A DNA stretch of 64,000 nt, taken from assembly GCA_029721435.1 (NCBI GenBank), contig CM056583.1, positions 87,621,620 through 87,685,619 on the forward strand. The letters are read 5' to 3'. The notes beneath the pieces were generated by a model. That model did no database searches, was not told the DNA's origin, and was given only the letters and a program-made list of their open reading frames with translations. The position numbers were made by a program, and so were the translations under genes. This document shows, piece after piece, positions 57,011 to 64,000 of this stretch (positions within the stretch are counted from its first letter, which is position 1; each line of letters starts with the position of its first letter). The DNA is from Gymnothorax reevesii. Lineage: Eukaryota > Chordata > Actinopteri > Anguilliformes > Muraenidae.

Positions 57011-57906
57011 TCTGCTTTTTCAGCTTACTTTTGGACACCTTTGGAATGAATTTGCATTGTGAGTCAAGTAAAACCCCCTTAAATCTTTCCCATATCTTAT
57101 TTACAGATTCACTCCCTGTTTTACTTTGTAGCTATATCATACATTTTACGTGGTTAGCTAATTATTTAGCTTTAAAAATTATGTTAGTTTAATTTGCTCC
57201 CGGGAGACTGAAACCCCCCCAAAAAAACCCCCGTCGCCTTTGTTTGACCAGATTAGCGACATAATTTGGCTATTTGCTAACCAAGTTGTTACAAGGAGGG
57301 AAAAAAATAGGGGGGGAAGATTCTCCCTGCCGCTAATACGACAAAGGTTATACCTCGGGAGCAAATCGTTTTGCCTCTTTTAATGTTTAAGCTTTTACAT
57401 ACAAATTAAATTCAGAAAAACCCATTTAAACAAGAGTTAATGGTCTGCTACAATCCCTGCACGCCGCTCTCCATCTCAACTCAAGCAGAACGGTCACCAA
57501 CGAACAGCGCTACAGCACAGCCAAGAGTTTCAGCAACTCTGACCCACACGGGCTCCTGTTCAACCCATGTTCAACAACTATTTACAAACCAATGAATGAT
57601 AATGCTTTTAAATGAGCAATTGCATACTTGCGTTGATCAACCGATTGGTAAAAATGCTTTTAAATGGCCTATGTAATAAAACTATTTGGAAACTGATAAA
57701 TAAAATTATTTGAAGTGGCTTATAAAATAAAATTATTTGGAAACTGATTCACGAAAATCTTTCTAAAATTATTTGTCACAAAAAGTCCCGAACCCAGTAA
57801 TGAGATGTTCGGAAAAACTGTACCTTAATTAGAAATCTCTGGAGCTGAAGAAGCCCTACTCAATATCGTGCTTAAGACAGTAATACAGATCGAGTAACTG
57901 ACTTAC
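57011..57906. other. Unassigned
   Basis: No exon continuing the minus-strand gene, and no repeat terminus, recognised. Confidence 0.35.
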
Positions 57907-57952
57907 TTCCAGATCTTCCGTAAGGATATCAAACATCTTTTTAGCGCAGCTC
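57907..57952 (-). CDS. Helical-repeat gene, exon D
   Basis: 46 bp. Acceptor GCCACAG, donor GTAAGT. Encodes SCAKKMFDILTEDLE. Confidence 0.7.
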
Positions 57953-60900
57953 CTGTGGCAAAGAAAGGGATAAATTAATCAGCCTGGGCTAGACTGGACT
58001 GTTCCGACTCATCAAACCATTGACTGAATGTAAAGATGGACAACGCATCTCCTCTTCCTAACACTGTGCAAAAATGGGGCCAAAATATCCTTCATCCAGA
58101 CGCCCCCACCTTGTACATCTGGAGCCAGAGTCTGTGTAATAGCGATCAGGTTTGAGCTGTAGTATCAAAGTCCCGCTCATACATTCGACCCACTCAGTCA
58201 CAAGCACATTCTCTGAATGTCGCCTAGTTGGCCACCTCAGTGATCCAGAATGTGTTAATTTACTTCAGCTGACTCCCCGCTATCATGCGTTTTACCTTGC
58301 TAGCAAGCTTGCTGCCAAGCTAGGCTAACCGTCGCTGAATCACGATTTACTAGTTTGCTAGCTAGCAAATGGTTTGTAGCAAGCTTGCAAAATTCAGTAA
58401 TAGGTCACTAAAATTAATGTAAACAATGAAAAGCAATGGTGAAAAAAAGCTCTGCACTGAGCATAGCAAAGCTGCTTAAAGTACATTACAGTATGTTCTG
58501 TGTATAGACATTTTTACCATTGATTTTCATTCCTACCCAACTTACGGAGACCTGCTCAACTAGCTTGCCTAGCTTCTGAGCCATCTGGCTTTACTTATCA
58601 GGGACTGCATCCCTATATACAGTTCATGATGATTCGTTCAGAGCGTCAATTCCACAGTCAATTTTCATTTGACTTTAAAAATCACTGTGGGTAAAGTTGC
58701 CTTAGTTGACTAAGTTGTCTGCAGACCGAGCAACTAAGGCAAGTGTAATTTCAACGTTATAGCTCTTCTTGATGGTTGCATCCCAGCGCTGAAGAATTCC
58801 CGGTATTAAGCCAGTGGGCGAATCACTGTCAGCCTCGTCTGTCAATCATGACTTAAAATGACTTAAAAGTGGGGGGGTGTTAAGAACTACTTAAAATGCC
58901 AAAAACAATCTTCGTAAAAAAAATTGTTTGACACGTATTTTAATCATTTACATCGCATTACTTTAATTATTTAGTGTGACACACATCCCCTCCACAAACA
59001 TGGATGGGGCAGGTTTATAAAATGTACTGGAGCCAGCCACTAGATGGCGATCAAGATGTTTTGGCCTCACTGTTGGGGACCTGTTCCAATGTCCATCTTT
59101 ACATGCGGTCAATGCTTCAACCATCAACTCAAAGTTACAGGTGTGGCAGATTCGTGGCAGATGTAGAGGTAGACTCTATGCTTGCAGGCCGATCATTCGT
59201 AGGCCACGCATTCAAGACAAAAATCTGCATCATGAGAAAGCTGTGGAATTTCTTTGCAGAACAATATCTTGGGTAAACTGCAGAAAGGCCCTTTCAACTC
59301 AATATAATGGATTATGATCCCTTTAACTGAAGGTGGGCCGCAATCAGTTATGAGGGCCTGGTCTGAGGAATTTAATCATTGAGAAACGAGGAACTGAAGT
59401 GAGGCGACAGACGGGCTGAAAAAGACCCTCGACTCACCTGACTACCTCTGAGGTGTCCTGTGTTAGTTGGCCGACTGAACGGCAGAACTCATACATTTCC
59501 GGTTCATAGGGCACAGACTCCACAAGTGCAAACAGGTGTTCGGCAAAGCATTCCCGCGCGACCGCTTCCTGGTCGGGATCTTCCGTAAGCGGGTTACTGT
59601 AAAGGAGAACATCTGTTGGTGTCTACAAACTAAAATCCAGCCCTAATTCTTATGTATGTCTATTTATGCCTTAAACCCCGCCTCCCGCCCCCCCACAGAA
59701 AACTAAAACTTAAAGGTGAACAGTTTCAGGGACATTTTAATTAAAATTGTGGGGTAGAATTACTAGGGCCCGAGCACCAACGGTGTGAGGACCCTATCGA
59801 AATGGTAAGAATATCCAATCTGGGCAACAAGACCTGCAGTGTAAATCCAGCCATAATGTCATGGTCCAACCCCAACAGGAAGTCCGCCAATTTGATTATC
59901 GATTATGGCAGCCATTCCATACGATGCATTTTAACAAACTCCTCCCACAGATTTTGTCCAATCAACTCCAGATTTGGTGAACATCATCTCAAGACCTTAG
60001 TGATCAAAAGCTAACAAAGGCTTTACTCCACATCGATGGCCGTGGCTGATATGGCGCCGCCATTTTTCATGATTCGCCATGCATATTCAAACAGCTCTCT
60101 CTCCCACGAACTTCATCCTAACTGCTTAAAAATTCTGTACATGACGAGTCCCGTTCAGAACGCCTCCATATGCTCATAGTCACTCTCGGTCATAGTGCCC
60201 CCTTGTGGAAGCAGGAAATGCCACAATTTACATTAACAAACTCCAACCCTAAACTCCTGACCTGATGAACTACATTTGTGGCCACGTGACGACCAAGTTG
60301 ATGAATCGCCACAGTGACGCACGTGTTGAGTCATGTGACAGCCTGCCTGTGGCGGCGGGGTGGCGACTTTCAATCCTTCGCCACAGAATATCAACTCCTT
60401 AGAAATACGTCACGCATTGTCTGATTAGGTCGAAACTCAACATCTGTGATCAGGGTCCCCCCCTTCATGCACCTGCCCTACTCATAGAGCCACCTAGTGG
60501 ATTAATGCAACATTGAATTTTTTTGCCTCTTCCCATTTTTTCCTCTCTTTTCGCTTCAAACCGCGGCACTTGCATGCCGCAGGCCCTCCGCGGTCACGCC
60601 TGAGTACCCAATCACGCTGCATGCATCTTCAATTTTACTTGTGTTTGTCCCGTGCCAACTTTGATATTCGTCATGTACAGTAGTAAAACTTAAAATAAAC
60701 AATGAGCATTATCATGGTTCTCTGGAGGGAAGCCATGTTTATAACGTCAGATAGTTGATATGCTGCTGTTTTTGCTCAAACTGCATGGGGTACCAGGGGA
60801 CTGTCAGCAATCATTTCAAAGTAACAAGGAGACTTCAGAGAAGATAAGCAGCATCGGTATGCCCTTGAACACAAATATACTCGCTAAACAGCTCAGGTAA

Positions 60901-62892
60901 GACATAATTTATGGTTTTGGCCATTTGAAGTGCAGTTATTATTTGCTTTTTTACAGCTACGTATTCAGTGAGTTTTGGTCGTAGAGCGTTAAGCTTCCTT
61001 AGTTTCTTCTCCATACAGTGGCGATGGGCGACTGTGGTGCTGTAGGGCCACACTGTCTGCAGGTTTTAATGTGCTTCTGCACATCTGATTGATTAAAAGT
61101 CAGCGTTTGGATAATTATTTGACAGAACTTGTATTCTAAGCACTAATTTCCTGCTGACTGGAAGCAGACCATAAAAGTCTCCGTACACTGCAGATCTCTT
61201 GGACCAGAGTAGCCCATCCCAGGCATGGAGTCTCTGCTTTATATGATACCGCTTGTGCAGGGGCATGAAGGTACGGACTCGCTAGCACCATATATGGGAC
61301 GCGTGCAATGTTTCCACAATTCAGTTTCTCACTTATTTAGTTGTTTGGTGTCGGAATTGTGTTTACTTTTGGGAAAAAAAGGTTACCACCAGCTTTTATC
61401 CAAGTTCAAAGTTCAATGTGTGTCATGTTAGTGAGAGAAACAAAGCAATAAATATAAGCAGTAGCCCTGCATTTATCTTCTTGAGGAGGAACACTGCAGC
61501 ACGGCTCCTCTTACAGTTCATGACCTCGCTGGGGCCAACAGCAATAAGGGGATCTACTGCACTGATGTAATTGAGGATGTTATTGAGATGTTCACCTGGT
61601 GTAAATGGTTGTAAATTCAGTGCAGAAACTTCATCTGAGTTGTGCTCTGTGGCAGAGGCTAAAATCTTCAGTGTGAACTTACTGAATGACACTGCGGTAA
61701 TAACAGACTTCTGCCCTGACCCCACCGAGCCCCGCCCATATTAAACTGACCCGCCCTTGATTCCAACCTCATCAGCCCCTCATTGTCCAGCCCCCTGCCC
61801 ATGACCCGCTCCTGACTCCACCCACCTCAGTATGAACAGCAGGACCTTCATGCAGATTAATGGGCTGCAGCACCGAATCATGTGACCCAATACCACACTG
61901 GAGCGTCGCTGGATGGTTTCATTGTCTAAGGCAGCTTTCAGGTACAGCGCCTCGGCGACCCAGTCCAGGAACGGATCAAAATACGTCTTGAGTAAAGAAA
62001 GCAGGTCTACAAGCGTGTCTAAGGCCATCATGGAAACAAAATCCAACGGGTTCAGGACCTGAACAAAAACACAAACAGATGAGCACTGTAGACAGCGAAT
62101 ACTGGCCGATACTCAGCAACAAATCCAAACTCTCACCTGCTGCCATGAGCATCCCTAACACTATCAGCTGATTGGCTGTTGTGAATTCCTACACTTTCTG
62201 ACAGTACTGAGTACTCAATATCCATTATGTGGACCTGCAGATCTCACCGACCACCATCCCATCAGCCCTCTAACATTACCAGGGTGAGACAAAAATGAAC
62301 TTCTGTATTTGCTTACAGTTTCTCCCAAAAAGGCCCTGTCAAATTAATTACAAACGTTTAATATTAACGCCGTAAGGCAGCAAGAGCAGCAAAAATATCG
62401 TAACATTTCAAGCACACTGGTGTGGAACAACTGGCACATACACATGCTAACAGCGAGACTCATGAGTCATATTCATTTTGTACAAAACAAAAAAGGTTTT
62501 TCCACAGAAATGCCCTCCGGTATGTGAGGCAGAGCGACAGCGCAGACGTGACGCCGAACACAGAGAAACATAAACACACAACAGACGAGTTCAGGAGGCG
62601 GTTCCATAGAGTATCATTACTAAGCTGCAGCACTGCAGTTGGATCTCGCTGCAACACACAGCAGCTCATTCCGCTTCAGTCCATGTTCCAGATTTGCGAC
62701 TGGTCCACGTTTAACTTGGTGTGGAGACCTGCTAACTCTGTAATCCATCTTAGTGTAACAAGCCTCAGATTGATAGGCAGGCTTACCTCCCTTGAGACGA
62801 CCCGGCAGATGTCCTCCATGTCTAGGACGAGTGTTTCTGGGTGATGCTCAGCCAGTTGAGAGAGTAAGTGAAGCCCGTCAACCTTCATCCAC
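57907..62892 (-). CDS. HEAT/armadillo-like helical-repeat protein, four internal exons, unnamed
   Basis: Four exons on the minus strand, 62787-62892, 61826-62058, 59438-59596 and 57907-57952, join with matching phases into about 181 codons without a stop. Residues alternate as amphipathic helices: WMKVDGLHLLSQLAEHHPET; MALDTLVDLLSLLKTYFDPF; LDWVAEALYLKAALDNETIQ; RRSSVVLGHMIRCCSPLICM; AVARECFAEHLFALVESVPY; SCAKKMFDILTEDLE. The first exon resembles a TOG-type HEAT unit (W, K-V-D-G-L, LAEHHP). Family membership beyond helical repeat is inference. The N-terminus lies right of the window and the C-terminus left of 57907, not found. Transposons fill the introns. Coding sequence appears intact. Confidence 0.75.
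58028..59104. repeat. Inverted pair of a teleost dispersed repeat
   Basis: GTAAAGATGGACAACGC at about 58031 is met in inverted orientation by GTCCATCTTTAC at about 59092. Both carry GGGGCCAAAATATC / GATGTTTTGGCCTC segments. The interior, including the frame at 59004-59276, shows no recognised protein. Confidence 0.5.
59438..59596 (-). CDS. Helical-repeat gene, exon C
   Basis: 159 bp. Acceptor CTTTACAG, donor GTGAGT. Encodes NPLTEDPDQEAVARECFAEH through EMYEFCRSVGQLTQDTSEVV. The split Ser and Arg codons match exons B and D. Confidence 0.8.
59764..60640 (+). mobile_element. Non-autonomous teleost element starting AGGGCCCGAGCACC
   Basis: Begins AGGGCCCGAGCACCAACGGT and includes CCCCAACAGGAAGTCCGCCA and CATCTCAAGACCTTAGTGAT, phrases of a repeat family frequent in teleost genomes. 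The right end is near GCAGGCCCTCCGCGG. In the intron between exons B and C of the helical-repeat gene. Confidence 0.6.
60835..61725 (-). other. Two unassigned open frames
   Basis: Minus-strand frames 60835-61053 (HCMEKKLRKLNALRPKLTEY) and 61423-61725 (EHLNNILNYISAVDPLIAVG; hydrophobic end NAGLLLIFIALFLSLT) look protein-like. They have no clear splice sites and lie inside one intron. They may be a decayed transposon gene or retrocopy. Function unknown. Confidence 0.3.
61826..62058 (-). CDS. Helical-repeat gene, exon B
   Basis: 233 bp, phase 0 start, phase 2 end. Acceptor TTGTTCAG, donor GTGGGT. Begins VLNPLDFVSMMALDTLVDLL and ends MKVLLFIL. Confidence 0.8.
62787..62892 (-). CDS. Helical-repeat gene, exon A
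   Basis: 106 bp, phase 1 start. Acceptor CCCTGCAG, donor GTAAGC. Encodes WMKVDGLHLLSQLAEHHPET then LVLDMEDICRVVSRE. Confidence 0.75.
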
Positions 62893-62929
62893 CTGCAGGG
62901 TAAGGAGATCAGTCACCATCTGCCCCTGC

Positions 62930-63290
62930 ACTGGAACAATCCCAATCTGTTCAACGCTGGGCAGATCAGAACCTGCCCCAGTGCTCGACCAAACAGAATG
63001 CGCCTCATACTGAACCAATCAGGATCAACCCCCATAATGACCGAATGAGACTCTGTACCCACTCAGATTAGATTCTGCTCCTCAGATGGACCAATCAGAA
63101 TATGCCTTTCACTCATCCAATAATTACCAGCAGCTACACAAAACCAATTGGAATACAATCAGAATAGGCTGCTACATGATTTGCCCAAATTTTACACCAA
63201 TCAAATTCCTCTTTATTGGACCTTTCAGAACCTGAGCCTGCCCACAACCAATCAAAATCAACCCACTTCCTGACCCCTGCGCTGGATTCA
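62930..63290 (+). repeat. CCAAT-rich degenerate repeats
   Basis: ACCAATCAGGAT, ACCAATCAGAAT, ACCAATTGGAAT, ACCAATCAAATT and ACCAATCAAAAT recur at roughly 30-75-bp intervals between 63015 and 63260. Looks like an eroded minisatellite. Confidence 0.5.
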
Positions 63291-64000
63291 CACTAACATA
63301 GACCAGGGCCTCATTTATAAACAATGCAAAAGGACAGAAAAGTTGTGAATGCCTCTTTACTTGTTGATTTCAGATTTAGAAGAACAAATTTGACTCTTTA
63401 ACACATAAGTTCATAGGATTGTGCAAATATGCAAAAAATCCTAGTTGATCCTCATTAAATATGTAAAATGCACTTTACCAGTGGTTTTATAAAGTTGAAC
63501 ATTTTTTAACATATGCTACTTTTTTGTGGATTGCAATATTTTTGGTCTAACTCCATTTTTTATCATTTTCAGCAAACAGCTTCCTAAGTTTCGAAGTTGT
63601 CACATTCAGCATGCCAGTAAGCATTTAGACCTGTCTTGAAGTGACATCCTTTGAATCTACGCTTTCAAGGTCAGAAAGTATTTTGTTGTCAATGTTGACG
63701 ATTTTTGCACGTTTCTCTTAAAAACTAAGAATTTTGGAGTAAGACCACTCAGAGGTGGAACAATCTTCTGGCCCATTATATATACATATAGATGTATACG
63801 TTTTTCCTGCACCTGTTAAAATAGTTGGGTGCACGTGTAACCACTTGTAGCTGCGCCAGTCATATCGGGCCATTCTAAAAGACTACATTTCCCAAGCATC
63901 TTACATATTTGCCATTAATAGTTGTTCTATGTCTCTCTGCGAGTTTGATATCCAGAGAAAAGTTTCAGTGAAGCCAATAATAAGCATTGGAACAGCCGAA
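63291..64000. other. Unassigned AT-rich sequence
   Basis: No exon, repeat terminus or regulatory site recognised. Confidence 0.4.

Overview
The window is nuclear DNA from a bony fish, most likely a teleost. Genes are split into short exons with GT-AG introns, two ordered sets of exons encode well-known vertebrate proteins, and the introns are packed with transposon families typical of teleosts: Tc1-like transposons, hAT miniature elements, tRNA-derived SINEs, several LINE lineages, Ty3/Gypsy LTR elements and a retroviral env remnant. The species cannot be named from this sequence.

Layout from left to right. Positions 1-2820 hold the 3' part of an endogenous retrovirus (broken env plus one LTR). 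It lies antisense in what must be a late intron of GALT. GALT (galactose-1-phosphate uridylyltransferase) runs on the minus strand from 29412 down to 6688. Exons 2 to 9 of the usual 11 are placed to the base, with lengths and phases that fit each other and the human exon pattern. Exons 10-11 lie left of the window and exon 1 was not found. Head-to-head with it on the plus strand is SIGMAR1 (sigma-1 receptor), complete in four exons at 30753-35399, 222 aa. Its first intron uses a GC-AG splice pair. The GALT/SIGMAR1 head-to-head pairing is also that of mammals. SNX24 (PX-domain sorting nexin) follows on the plus strand, complete in seven exons at 37202-44589, 172 aa.

From 45 kb to 55 kb the sequence is intergenic and repeat-rich: a LINE fragment, a Tc1-like element broken by a Ty3/Gypsy element, a probable Harbinger end and minisatellites. 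Near 55.15 kb there is a GC-rich exon-like block on the plus strand that I cannot assign. At 56.1 kb an NRF1-type palindrome sits just upstream of a candidate first coding exon. From 62892 down to 57907 on the minus strand, four phase-compatible exons encode an alpha-helical HEAT/armadillo-like protein that I could not name. The right end (62.9-64 kb) holds CCAAT-rich degenerate repeats and nothing else recognised.

How the genes work together: there is no operon logic here. GALT is a cytosolic enzyme of the Leloir pathway, SIGMAR1 an ER-membrane chaperone-like receptor and SNX24 a phosphoinositide-binding peripheral protein. They share a neighbourhood rather than a pathway. I found no convincing new biological system. 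The strongest leads are the SIGMAR1 GC-AG intron, a perfect GTCACGTGAC box upstream of SNX24, a LINE ending within about 40 nt of an SNX24 splice acceptor, a Ty3/Gypsy pol whose integrase end appears to precede RT, an env frame with a long acidic in-frame extension, and the unnamed helical-repeat gene.
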